From Cannabis sativa (taxonomy: Eukaryota > Streptophyta > Magnoliopsida > Rosales > Cannabaceae), in NCBI RefSeq assembly GCF_029168945.1, contig NC_083604.1:74044211-74108210 (forward strand): a stretch of DNA of 64,000 nucleotides, written 5' to 3'. This document shows positions 55,314-64,000 of the stretch, in pieces; the first letter of the stretch is position 1, and the number at the start of each line of letters is the position of its first letter. Both the position numbers and the translations under genes were made by a program. The notes beneath the pieces are model-generated. The model made no database searches, was not told the origin of the DNA, and saw only the letters and a program-made list of their open reading frames with translations.

Positions 55314-58234
55314 ATGTCTGCATCCGGTTCTAAATCCTCGAAGAAAGGAGGGAAACGTCTGGCCACCCAGGAGGAAGTTATGAAGGGTCCAGTGGCCCAG
55401 GAAGGGTACAAGTCTCGTGCTAACAGTGGGAAGCGGCTGAGCTTCATTCTACCCTGACCTGCCCTCACCAGTTGGAACACATCGTGGTGGTGGCAGGTAT
55501 CAAGCCTGCGACCTCCAGGACATACCACCGGCCGCCCCGGGATGCGGAGACGCCCAACCATAATTACGGGGGCTTTGGAGCCTGGAGCCAGACGCACTTG
55601 ATGGTCGGGGCCATGCTTCCCCTTCAGGACTACTTCATAGATTTTCTTGTATTTGTCGGCCTTGCGCCATACCAACTTATTCCTCAAGCTTACCGCCTGC
55701 TTTCAGGCTTATTTATTTTTTACGCTGCCCAGAGCTGGGGCTCTCCCAGTCCGACAGAGATTTTGTATTTTTACGAACTCACTTCCATCCCTAAAAAGGG
55801 AGATAAGTTTAAGGACAGTTTTTACGGTCTCCGGGCCCATCCTTTGAATGAGGGACCGGTCCCTTTTAATTATCAGAAGCATGTGAAGGAATACTGTCAC
55901 CGCTTCTTCTTCTCCTCCAGGTTCCAGGCTGTGGAACATCCGGAAGTCTCACGGAGTGGGTTAGGATCCCTCCTTATGCTCGGACTGAACCTACTCAGCT
56001 TTTCCTCCAACGGGCTAACACCTTCGCCACATATGACAAGAAGGCCCTAGACGTCGGGGAGTTGGTCACGACGGAGCACTGTCGGAAGGCCAAGCTGATT
56101 CAGGGGCATCAGTCTGTGGACGACTCCAACCTTTCTAAAGTCGTCTGCCCAAATGTGAGGGCTCCGGCCGCAGAGAAGGTACTCCGGGATGACATCATCG
56201 CCACGGCGGAGGATAAGTACCAGAAGTATCTCTTCAAGAGGGAACAGGAGCGGGCTTATATTAAGGCCCAGGTGGCCGTCGGAAGGCCCCTTCGTATTGG
56301 GAGCCCGGTGGAGCGAAGGACCCCCAGACCACAGCCTGTGGTCCCAGTGCCGAATACGGGGGCTCCCGATGCCAACACTTCGGGTTCTGGTAAGTCCCCT
56401 TTAATGATACACTATGTCCCTTCCGTCCGTGAGTATACTAGCCTTACGCCTATAGGGTTCGATGAACGTCTCTATAGGTTTAGGATGCCTTCCACTCGGT
56501 GGGGGGATCATGCCAAAGAGTATTATTTCTCTCACCTAGGCGATTATTTAGGTCGGTCCCGAATGGGTTTCGGACCTCCAGTGACCGTTCCCTTGGACTC
56601 TTCAGCCTATCTATCTTCTAGCTGGTTCCGTCCCTCGGACAGCTATCTTGGGGATGATGTAGCCAGTGTTAAGATTCGGGACTTTGCTAGGGCTGAATTA
56701 GGGAGTCAGGGTAGGACTAGCTTGATTGCCTTTTTGTTAAGTGTATGCTGTTCTCACAGGTGTTCTAACACTTAACCTTTTTTCTTGTTGCAGCAGCCGT
56801 ATCCATGGACGAAATCTTGGCCACTCTTGCCGGAGCCCATAGTCCTGGTGCTTCCCCTCCTCCTACTTCTTCTCAGTTGGTCACTCCCGGGAGGGCTTCC
56901 TCCAGTGCCCCTCCGAGCACTATTGACTTAGTGGACGAGGAGGAGGTACTTCTTGAGGAAGCTGAAGAAGGTGAAGAAGAGCAAGAGATCGCTCTTGTGC
57001 GCAAGCGCAAGGGCAAGATGGTGGAGGAGGAGCCTTCTAAGCGCCCCAGGAGGGTGGACACTCCGGCCCTGAGTCATGACTCCGGGATCCCCTCCGAAGC
57101 GGAGGAATACGCAGTGCCTATCGGCATTGTGTTGACTTCGATTCCTGGAGACGAGGAGATGCAGAATCTTCGGATAGCCAAGCACAACTATGCCCTTGAT
57201 GAATACACCTGGGGGCATGCCGAAGTGGACGCCTTGAAGAGGGTCCTACGGGAGGAGCAACAAAACGTCCTCAATGTGGAGGACTTCCGGAATCCGTGGG
57301 ACTTGAACATGGATCCGCTGATGGACTGGTTTAATCGCTTCCTGGGGCCCACCTTGGCTCCTTTTGCCGCGGAGATGACCACCGAGTATGTTTCCCACAT
57401 GACTCAATTCCCGCCCAAACGGTACGCTGCTTGTGCATCCTTGAACACCGTCTACCAAGTTCAAGACATCGCCATAGCCGCGGTAAGCACTTGACTCATT
57501 TCTTTCCTCAATATTTTGTCTAAGGCATTTGATCTCACTCTTTTCTCCTTTTTCAGATTTCTACGGAGACTAGCCGCCTCTCCAAGACCATCGTCAATCA
57601 TGGCTTCGTCCTGCCCGAATTTTGGGGCATAGACGAGGTTGTGAGGATCCTGCGGGACCTGTCCGCTGAGAGGCGGGCGATCCAAGAGGAGGCAGAGCGA
57701 AAAGAGGCCCTCGCTAAGGCGAAGCTCGAGGAGGAGGCCAAGCAGAGGGAAGCCCAGGCAGAGGCGATGCTCCGAGAGGAGGTCCTGCGGAGGGATAGGC
57801 TGGAGGCGAGGCACCGAGAGGCGCTGAGGACGGAGGGCGAGGCCACTGCCAAGGTCAAGCGCGAGCTTCGGGAGGCTAAGGAGGCCATAGACGAGATGGT
57901 CGCCAAGGTGAGGTCCTTAGAGGAGTTGCACCAGGCGGACTTGCAGTCCAGAGCCAACTTGGCCGTGGAGTTGAAGGAGCTGAAGGACTTCAGAGACCAG
58001 GCCTTGAAGAAGGCTAAAAGAGATGAGCTCCTGTTTCCCGTCTCCTGTAGTCGATGTGTCAAGCGTTTCGACGACGGCGTCTATATGGCCTAGCAGACAA
58101 ACGGCCAAAACATCAAGCTCGACTTCTATCCCAAGCCTGAGGAGGCTGTTGCTAAATTTCGGGAGAAGAAGAAGAAACTTGATGCCATGCTTGAGGCGAA
58201 GTTGGGGCCTCGCCTTCCTCCTCGCACTGACTAG
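55314..58234 (+). pseudogene. multi-exon antisense gene of the Tat element (gypsy-type transposon domain, coiled coil)
   Basis: An intron with GTAAGT donor (54848) and acceptor ending 55306 precedes the ATG at 55314 (MSASGSKSSKKGGKR). The next exon, with frame breaks near 55457 and 55925, encodes HIVVVAGIKPATS, PLQDYFIDFLVFVGLAPYQL and IPKKGDKFKDSFYGLRAH, recalling the plant 'putative gypsy type transposon' domain. It continues to a donor at about 56391. Exon 3 (about 56794-57482) holds a Pro/Ser region, an acidic run and a basic KRKGKMVEEEPSKRPRR likely nuclear signal. Exon 4 (57557-58234) is a long Glu/Arg/Ala coiled coil. TAG at 58091 is a premature stop; the same frame stays open to TAG at 58232. 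The protein's role is unknown. Confidence 0.7.
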
Positions 58235-58766
58235 GCCGCGGAATCCAGCCCAATTTGCCAAGATTATCTCTTTCTCTCTTTTTTTTTTTATTTACAGCTA
58301 TTTTTCTTATATTTAAGACAATCTTTAATTAAGTAGCTGCTTTATTTTCCAAGGGGAGACAATTATCTATGGCCTGTCCCCGGGCCCCTTGTATTGTATA
58401 TATTATTATATTATTTTTTTGACATGCTCTTAGGGCCAGGATTTATATAGATATATATATGATCCTTTTTTATGCATATTTCTCTTTTGGACCTGTCCTT
58501 TGGGTCAGTGATATTTCTATACATGATCTTTTTTTATGCATATTTTTTTTCTTTTGGACCTGCCCTTTGGGTCGGGATATCTCTTTTTTGACTTTGCTTT
58601 TACTTTGAGCCTGTTTTACATCTGTCCGTGCGGTATGCCTTAGTACCCCCCTGAGTGACATGAAAACTTTATTTTTAAGGCACTCAGCTTTATTATAAAA
58701 TTTAGAGGTTGCATACATTTGGACGGTACAAATTCTTTAAACAAGGCGTAAGTTAGTTTATTCGAG
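58235..58766. other. spacer between convergent antisense gene and Tat pol
   Basis: T-rich spacer where the two convergent genes end. It contains a two-unit tandem repeat (58459-58585) and probably both polyadenylation regions. Confidence 0.6.
58459..58585. repeat. two-copy tandem repeat, 64-bp period
   Basis: Units start ATGATC at 58459 and 58523. Both contain TTTTTTATGCATATTT, CTTTTGGACCTG and CCTTTGGGTC with a few differences. Confidence 0.8.
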
Positions 58767-60986
58767 CTATTGGTAATATTTTCGGAGGTGGTCAGCGTTC
58801 CAGGCCCTTGGCACAATGGTTACATCCATCCTTTTCAGCTTATAAGTTTTGGAGCCGATCTCATCCTCGATTTCATAAGGCCCTTCCCAATTTGGCTCAA
58901 GTACCCCCACTCCGGGTTCTTGAGTGGCTGGGAAGACTCTTCTTAAGACCATATCCCCAATAGCGAATTTTCTATTTTTAACTTTGGAGTTAAAATATTT
59001 GGTCACCTTCTTTTGATAAGCTGCCATTCGTATTTGAGACTCGTCCCGGAGCTCTTCAACCTGATCCAGCGCTTCTTGCAATAAAGCTTGGTTTGTAGCT
59101 GGATCATAAGTCGTTCTCCTGTGGGACGGGAATAACGTTTCTACCGGTACCATTGCTTCACAACCGTACGCCATTGAAAAAGGCGAGTGGCCGGTCGTGG
59201 TTCTTGGGGTCGTCCGGTAGGCCCATAACACTCTTGGCAACTCTTCGGGCCAGTTGTTTTTGCAGGCCAGCAGCTTTTTCTTTAGGGTGACCTTTAGGAT
59301 TTTGTTGACTGCTTCTTCTTGTCCGTTTGTTTGCTGTCTTGCCACCAAGGAGAAGCTTTTTACGACTCTGTGTTGGTTGCAGAAGTCACTAAACTCTTCG
59401 CAATCAAATTGCTTTCCATTGTCAGAGACTATTTTGTGAGGCAAGCCATATCGACACACAATGTTTTTAATAACAAAGTCTAGTGCTTTTTTAGCAGTTA
59501 TAGTCTTCATTGGCTCAGCCTCCGTCCATTTGGTGAAGTAGTCTACTGCTACTATTGCATACTTTACTCCTCCCTTTCCTGTTGGTAGGGACCCAATAAG
59601 ATCTATCCCCCAGACCGCGAAGGGCCAGGGGCTAGTCATCAGGGTAATCTCATTGGGAGGAGCTCTCGGTATGTTCGCGAACCTTTGGCACGAATCACAT
59701 TTCTGGACGTAGTCTATGCAATCTTTTTTCATTGTTGGCCAGAAGTACACTTGTCTCAATATTTTCTTTGAGAGACTCGGTCCTCCTGTATGATCTCCAC
59801 AGAACCCTTCATGGACCTCTAGGATAATTTGCCTAGCTTTAGGGTCCGATACACACCTTAAATAAGGCATGCTGAGTCCTCTTCGGTAAAGAATTTTATC
59901 CATCATTACATAGCGGTGAGCCTGATACTGAATCTTTCTGGACAGTGCCCTTTCTTGGGGCAACTCACCTTTCGTTATGTATTCTATGATGGGGACCATC
60001 CATTTGGGTTCTTGCCCAACCGTTGCTATGGCCTCTTTTATTTTGATGGTTGGCTCTGCCAAGCTTTCCACGGGTACTACCCCCAGTTCCTCAATTTTAC
60101 TGTCTGAAGCTAATTTAGCCAGACAGTCTGCGTGAGCGTTCTTTTCCCTGGGGATTCTTTCTACTTTATAATCCGTGAACTCGTGGAGCAGTTCCCGGAC
60201 TATCGCCACATACGCGACCATTCTTTCACCGCGCGTCTGATACTCTCTCGACACCTGGTTCATGACCAGTTGGGAGTCGCTGTAGACTTTTACTCTTTTG
60301 GCCCCCACAGCCTTTGCTAATGTCAGCCCTGCTATCAAGGCTTCATACTCGGCCTCGTTATTTAAAGCCGAAAATTCAAACCGTAGGGCTGCCTGGAGTC
60401 GAAGTCCACTCGGAGATATCATTGCAACCCCCGCTCCGGATCCATTTTCGTTGGAGGCTCCGTCCACAAATACTTTCCATGCTAGGACCGACGGTGCCGG
60501 TATGTTCGCGGTTGCTTCGGCTTCATTACGATCGGTGATGAAGTCTGCTAGCGCTTGCCCCTTTATGGAAATACGAGGTACGTAGTGTAAGTCAAATTGA
60601 GTTAACTCCATTGCCCATTTGAGGAGCCTTCCGGACGCCTCTGGCTTTTGTAGGACTTGCCGGAGTGGGTGATTGGTCAACACCTTGATTGGGTGAGCTT
60701 GGAAATAAGGTCTCAACTTTCTTGAGGCCATTAGGAGGCAAAAAACCAGTTTTTCAATGATGGGGTATCGCGTCTCCGCCCCTATCATGCGCTTACTGAC
60801 ATAGTACACGGGATGCCGGGTTTTCTCCTTTTCCCGGACTAAGGATGCGCTGACCGCGTGCTCGGAGACGGCCAAGTACAGAAACAAGTCCTCTCTGAGA
60901 ACGGGCTTTGACAGGATGGGAGGCTTGGCCATGTGCTCCTTTAGTTTTTTGAATGCCTCCTCGCACTCGTCAGACGATTCAAACTT
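58767..60986 (-). CDS. Tat Gypsy RNase H, archaeal-type RNase H and integrase
   Basis: The frame from the first Met at 60932 codes 721 residues; similarity begins at the stop at 60987. First RNase H: LFLYLAVSEHAVSASLVRE, YPIIEKLVFCLLMASRKL. Second RNase H (about residues 150-290): VFVDGASNENGSGAGV, NNEAEYEALIAGL, VYSDSQLVMNQV, HADCLAKLA, i.e. the D-E-D-D pattern of the additional RNase H that marks the Tat lineage. Integrase: HEGFCGDHTGGPSLSKK with CDSCQRF zinc binding, then the acidic triad in WGIDLIGS, IVSDNGKQF and NGQEEAVNK. It ends at a normal-looking stop after DHLRKYYQ. Confidence 0.92.
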   Translation of the reverse strand, partial: KFESSDECEEAFKKLKEHMAKPPILSKPVLREDLFLYLAVSEHAVSASLVREKEKTRHPVYYVSKRMIGAETRYPIIEKLVFCLLMASRKLRPYFQAHPIKVLTNHPLRQVLQKPEASGRLLKWAMELTQFDLHYVPRISIKGQALADFITDRNEAEATANIPAPSVLAWKVFVDGASNENGSGAGVAMISPSGLRLQAALRFEFSALNNEAEYEALIAGLTLAKAVGAKRVKVYSDSQLVMNQVSREYQTRGERMVAYVAIVRELLHEFTDYKVERIPREKNAHADCLAKLASDSKIEELGVVPVESLAEPTIKIKEAIATVGQEPKWMVPIIEYITKGELPQERALSRKIQYQAHRYVMMDKILYRRGLSMPYLRCVSDPKARQIILEVHEGFCGDHTGGPSLSKKILRQVYFWPTMKKDCIDYVQKCDSCQRFANIPRAPPNEITLMTSPWPFAVWGIDLIGSLPTGKGGVKYAIVAVDYFTKWTEAEPMKTITAKKALDFVIKNIVCRYGLPHKIVSDNGKQFDCEEFSDFCNQHRVVKSFSLVARQQTNGQEEAVNKILKVTLKKKLLACKNNWPEELPRVLWAYRTTPRTTTGHSPFSMAYGCEAMVPVETLFPSHRRTTYDPATNQALLQEALDQVEELRDESQIRMAAYQKKVTKYFNSKVKNRKFAIGDMVLRRVFPATQEPGVGVLEPNWEGPYEIEDEIGSKTYKLKRMDVTIVPRAWNADHLRKYYQ

Positions 60987-61952
60987 CTAACACTTCTTCA
61001 AGATGTTGAAGAAGGGAATGCACTTATCTGTAGACCGGGAGATAAAACGGCTCAGAGCCGCAACTTTTCCGGTTAGGCTTTGCACGTCTTTGTGTTTCTT
61101 CGGGGATGGCATGTTCAGGAGGGCCTGAATTTTTTCTGGATTTGCCTCAATCCCCCTCTGACTGACAATGAAGCCCAAGAACTTCCCTGACTTAACCCCG
61201 AAAGTGCATTTCTTTGGGTTGAGCTTCATTCCGTATCTCCGGGCCACTTCAAAACATTATTCTAGGTCGTCCGCGTGGCTATTGCACGCCTTTAACTTGA
61301 CCAGCATATCGTCCACGTAGACCTCCATGTTTCGCCTCAAGAGGCCTTTGAACATCCGGTTAACCATTCTTTGGTAGGTTGCACCAGCGTTTTTCAATCC
61401 GAAAGGCATGACTAGGTAGCAGTATACCCCCTTATCGGTCCTGAAGCTAGTGCACTCTTGATCTGCTGTGTGCATCTTTATTTGGTTATAACCGGCGTAC
61501 GCGTCCATGAAGGACAGCAGCTTGAATCCGGAGGTGGCGTCTACCATCTGGTCGATCCTGGGCAGAGGGAAACAGTCTTTTGGGCAAGCTTTGTTTAGAT
61601 CAGTGAAGTCTATACAAACTCGCCAGGTTCCGTTAGGCTTCAGCACCAGGACCGGATTGGCTAGCCATTCTGGGTAGTAAACATCGCGGATCATGCCGCT
61701 TGTTAATAGCTTGTCCACCTCTTTCTCTAAGGCTTCGGCCTTCACTGAGTCGAGGGGACGTCGTTTCTGCTGGACCTATGGCATGTCCGGGTTGAAATTG
61801 AGGACATGGGTGATGACGTGGGGACTTATGCCAGTCATGTCCTCCTGGCACCACGCGAAAACGTCAATGGCACCCTTCAGTGTCTTTATTATTTTTTCTT
61901 TTTCCTCCGGGTCTAGGCTCTTTCCTAGCCGGAGTACTTTGGTGGAGTCGAG
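60987..61952 (-). CDS. Tat Gypsy reverse transcriptase with three in-frame stops
   Basis: In the same frame as the integrase part. From 61952: VFAWCQEDMTGISPHVITH, a TAG at 61776-61778, KAEALEKEVDKLLTSGMIR, WRVCIDFTDLNKACPKDCFP, SFMDAYAGYNQIKM, the catalytic VYVDDMLVK, then TAA at 61257-61259, and NPKKCTFGVKSGKFLGFIVS up to a TAG at 60987-60989. All breaks are single stop codons rather than frameshifts, so decay here is by substitution. The upstream continuation is interrupted by a solo LTR at 61953. Confidence 0.9.
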
Positions 61953-63862
61953 TGTTGGAAATTTATTTTACCAGGATCTTAGATCTACTCACAAGTATGT
62001 TTATTAACATCCTAAATAAGAACTTTCTAAAACGATGAATTAAACACATATAAAGTTAAGAAAACCTTACATTGATGCAGCGGAATTAATGTCTCCTTCC
62101 ACTCAGATCTCTAACCCTTGTATCCTTTCTGTAGCAGAGTATAATCAAGATCTGAGCCCGAATGTCCTTCTTCTTCAAGTTTTGATCCTTCACAGTCTTC
62201 CAATCTATGATTGAGTTACTGCTTGCTGTGTGTGGACACTTACTCTTTCACTAGGGTCACGAAAAAGATGAAGAAGAAAAGAGAGAGGGTTTCGGCCAAG
62301 GTGTAGAAAGTGGGGAAGGCTCAGTTTTTCTGAAGAGAGAAATTTCTGTCAGATTACTAATGAAAGCATTGTGTGAGACTAAGCCATCACTTTCTATTTA
62401 TAGGCAACTACTAGGTTTAGGTTAGGAATTATTTGGCATTAAAATAATGAAAATATTAATTTGAAAAATCAACTTAAGTGGCCGGCCATGGTGTTGTAAT
62501 GGGCCTCACTTAATTTTGTAATTTTATCAAATTTTATCTCTATTTTCTCAAAAATGCCAATTTACCAATTCTAACCTTTTAAATGCCAAAACTAATTATT
62601 TAATAATTAAAATAGATTATTAAATAATATTGACATTTAATTTAATTATTAATTAGACATATAAAGTCCATTAATAAATAAATAAACCTAGAAAACTCTT
62701 TTCTTTACAATTTCACCCCTGCTTAGTGAAAATTCATAAAATTAGACATAGTCTAACTTTAGAATTATAATTGATCAATCACGAATCAATTAATGAGTCT
62801 TACAAGCAGAATGTTCTCAACTAGAATGGGGACCATGGATCTATATGCTGAGCTTCCAATAAGTGAACCAAATTTACCAAGTAAATTCCTACTTATTAAT
62901 TCTTCGTTGAATCCACTCTTAGAACTTAGAATTGCACTCTCAGACTTATATAGAGCATATTGTATGTTCCACGATATCAATATACTATCTCATTTAACCA
63001 TTGTTATAATCTTATTGTGATTTAAAGATCCTCTATATAGATGATTTACATCGAGATGGGATTTCTTTACCGTTCTCACCCCTCAATGTATTTTGCCCCT
63101 TAAAACACTTAGCTACCTGTAAATGGTGTTTAGTGATCTAATAATTAGTCAGTTAAACAAGAGCTCATCCATTTACTTCTATTTGCTAAGCTCGAAGGGA
63201 ATCATCACTTGACTTCTATACACCAGTAGAAGCTATAGATTCCATATTTATGTTCAGCACTCCCACTCAATCATACTATCATGTTCCCAAAATATACGTA
63301 TCACCCTGACCCAAAGGTAGGCTTAACTAATAAATCTAAGAACATGAATAACACTCCTGAGTTGAGCCTAAGCATATCAGGATTTAGATTCTTTTAATCT
63401 TAAGATCAACTACTGATATTGACTTGGAAAGATATGTATAACGGTAAGTTTGTAATATCTTAACTTAGTTGCAATATCGGTCCAGTCCAATGTATACTTC
63501 ATACATTCGAAACTAGTATACTTTACTAATGTCCTGGAAAGAACATAACACTTACTCCAAGTGTAAGTACACATCATCGCTGATTATCACATCAGTGTAA
63601 ATCCAATAACACTGATGAAACAGGGACCAAAACTTTTGATTCATATGATCACAATCACATTCCACTGTGTTGACGATACTGTAATTGTGAATAAACATAT
63701 GATCTGGATTTAACTGATTCTGTGTGTATGAATGCAATAAACATATTAAACATATTAAACCATTAGCATGTAAAATTCATGCAAACATCAATCACTTCAA
63801 ATTTCTTATATTGATAACTAATCAGATTGTAAAGAGTTTTATTTAGGGCATAAAACCCAACA
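61953..63862 (-). mobile_element. solo LTR (1910 bp) inserted in the Tat pol gene
   Basis: Ends are TGTTGG and CCAACA, with a perfect 5-bp duplication TCGAG (61948-61952, 63863-63867). Pol coding reads across when it is removed: ISVCNLD joins STKVLRLGKSLDP. No PBS, PPT or coding region is inside, so it is a lone LTR. The minus-strand start (TGTTGGGTTTTATGCCCTAA) is of a style I associate with plant Copia LTRs; orientation and family are inference. Confidence 0.85.
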
Positions 63863-64000
63863 TCGAGGTTGCACACTGATATCTCCTCGACATCCTCCAT
63901 TGGTTCTACGATTTTTTCGGATCCCACATGGGGATCCAACTCGTCTTCTTCAGCCATTTCTGGCTCAATAGTTTCTCGGACCATCAGCACGGGTAGGTGG
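63863..64000 (-). CDS. Tat Gypsy pol, upstream part (truncated by window edge)
   Basis: Minus-strand frame reads RETIEPEMAEEDELDPHVGS, then KIVEPMEDVEEISVCNLD, an acidic linker that lies between protease and RT in Tat-type polyproteins, in frame with the RT part after removal of the solo LTR. The apparent open frame to 63763 continues into the solo LTR and is artificial. Confidence 0.65.

Larger units (their letters stand above)
52197..64000 (-). mobile_element. Tat-type Gypsy retrotransposon with antisense gene (runs off the right edge)
   Basis: Minus-strand order: pol upstream part (63868-64000 joined to 61952), RT, RNase H, second RNase H, integrase, then an oppositely oriented gene, a polypurine tract and the 3' LTR at 52197-52944. 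The presence of two RNase H domains and an additional antisense gene between pol and the 3' LTR is characteristic of the Tat lineage (Retand/Grande-like). The 5' LTR and gag lie beyond the window. It is split by a CACTA-like end (to 54759) and by a solo LTR (61953-63862). Confidence 0.85.

Noticed and set aside
1..64000. CRISPR arrays, bacterial-type operons, tRNA genes
   Set aside because: No direct-repeat/spacer arrays, no operon layout, and no tRNA cloverleaf with A and B boxes was recognised; tRNA-like matches are primer-binding sites of retroelements.

Overview
This is nuclear DNA of a flowering plant, most likely a eudicot. The evidence is the plant-specific LTR-retrotransposon lineages (SIRE-like Copia, chromodomain Gypsy, Tat-type Gypsy), a 5S-rRNA-bearing miniature retrotransposon, plant MITE and CACTA elements, pieces of plant gene families (SBP-box, SR45a-like RRM, XBAT-like ankyrin) and a plant peptide-hormone precursor. 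The species cannot be fixed from the sequence alone. The window is almost entirely transposons. The only cellular protein gene I can support as intact is a CEP (C-terminally encoded peptide) precursor at 10845-11162.

Left part (1-12950): an AT-rich repeat present twice (184-660 and 3806-5160), a Copia-like LTR remnant, a clean solo LTR with target-site duplication (2077-3330), a complete miniature LTR retrotransposon carrying 5S-rRNA-like sequence in both LTRs (4114-5052), a Gypsy-type LTR (about 5629-7313) that holds a MITE that itself holds a 308-bp CACTA mini-element, a minus-strand RNase H fragment, a 1.16-kb terminal-inverted-repeat element (9084-10244), and then the CEP gene with its TATA box.

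Middle part (12951-50011): a five-level nest of insertions, each bounded by a recognisable target-site duplication (the outermost with one mismatch). From outside in: a non-autonomous LTR element without coding capacity (12951-50011); a minus-strand chromodomain Gypsy (13982-46614); a plus-strand chromodomain Gypsy (14873-38489) inserted in its 3' LTR; a SIRE-like Copia (16843-30828) inserted in the 5' LTR of that Gypsy; and a CACTA transposon (21540-25185) inserted in the Copia pol gene. The CACTA carries exon fragments of three unrelated plant genes. The pol genes of the retrotransposons are damaged by frameshifts and stops, but LTR pairs differ by only about 0.4-1 percent by eye, so the whole stack is recent. 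The outermost element's internal domain carries arrays of short RNA-like hairpins.

Right part (50012-64000): a Copia 5' LTR and gag remnant, then a minus-strand Tat-type Gypsy that runs off the right edge. Its 3' LTR is at 52197-52944. Between pol and that LTR lies a multi-exon gene in the opposite (plus) orientation with its own TATA-like box. Its pol (RT, two RNase H domains, integrase) stays in one reading frame with three in-frame stops and is split by a 1.9-kb solo LTR (61953-63862).
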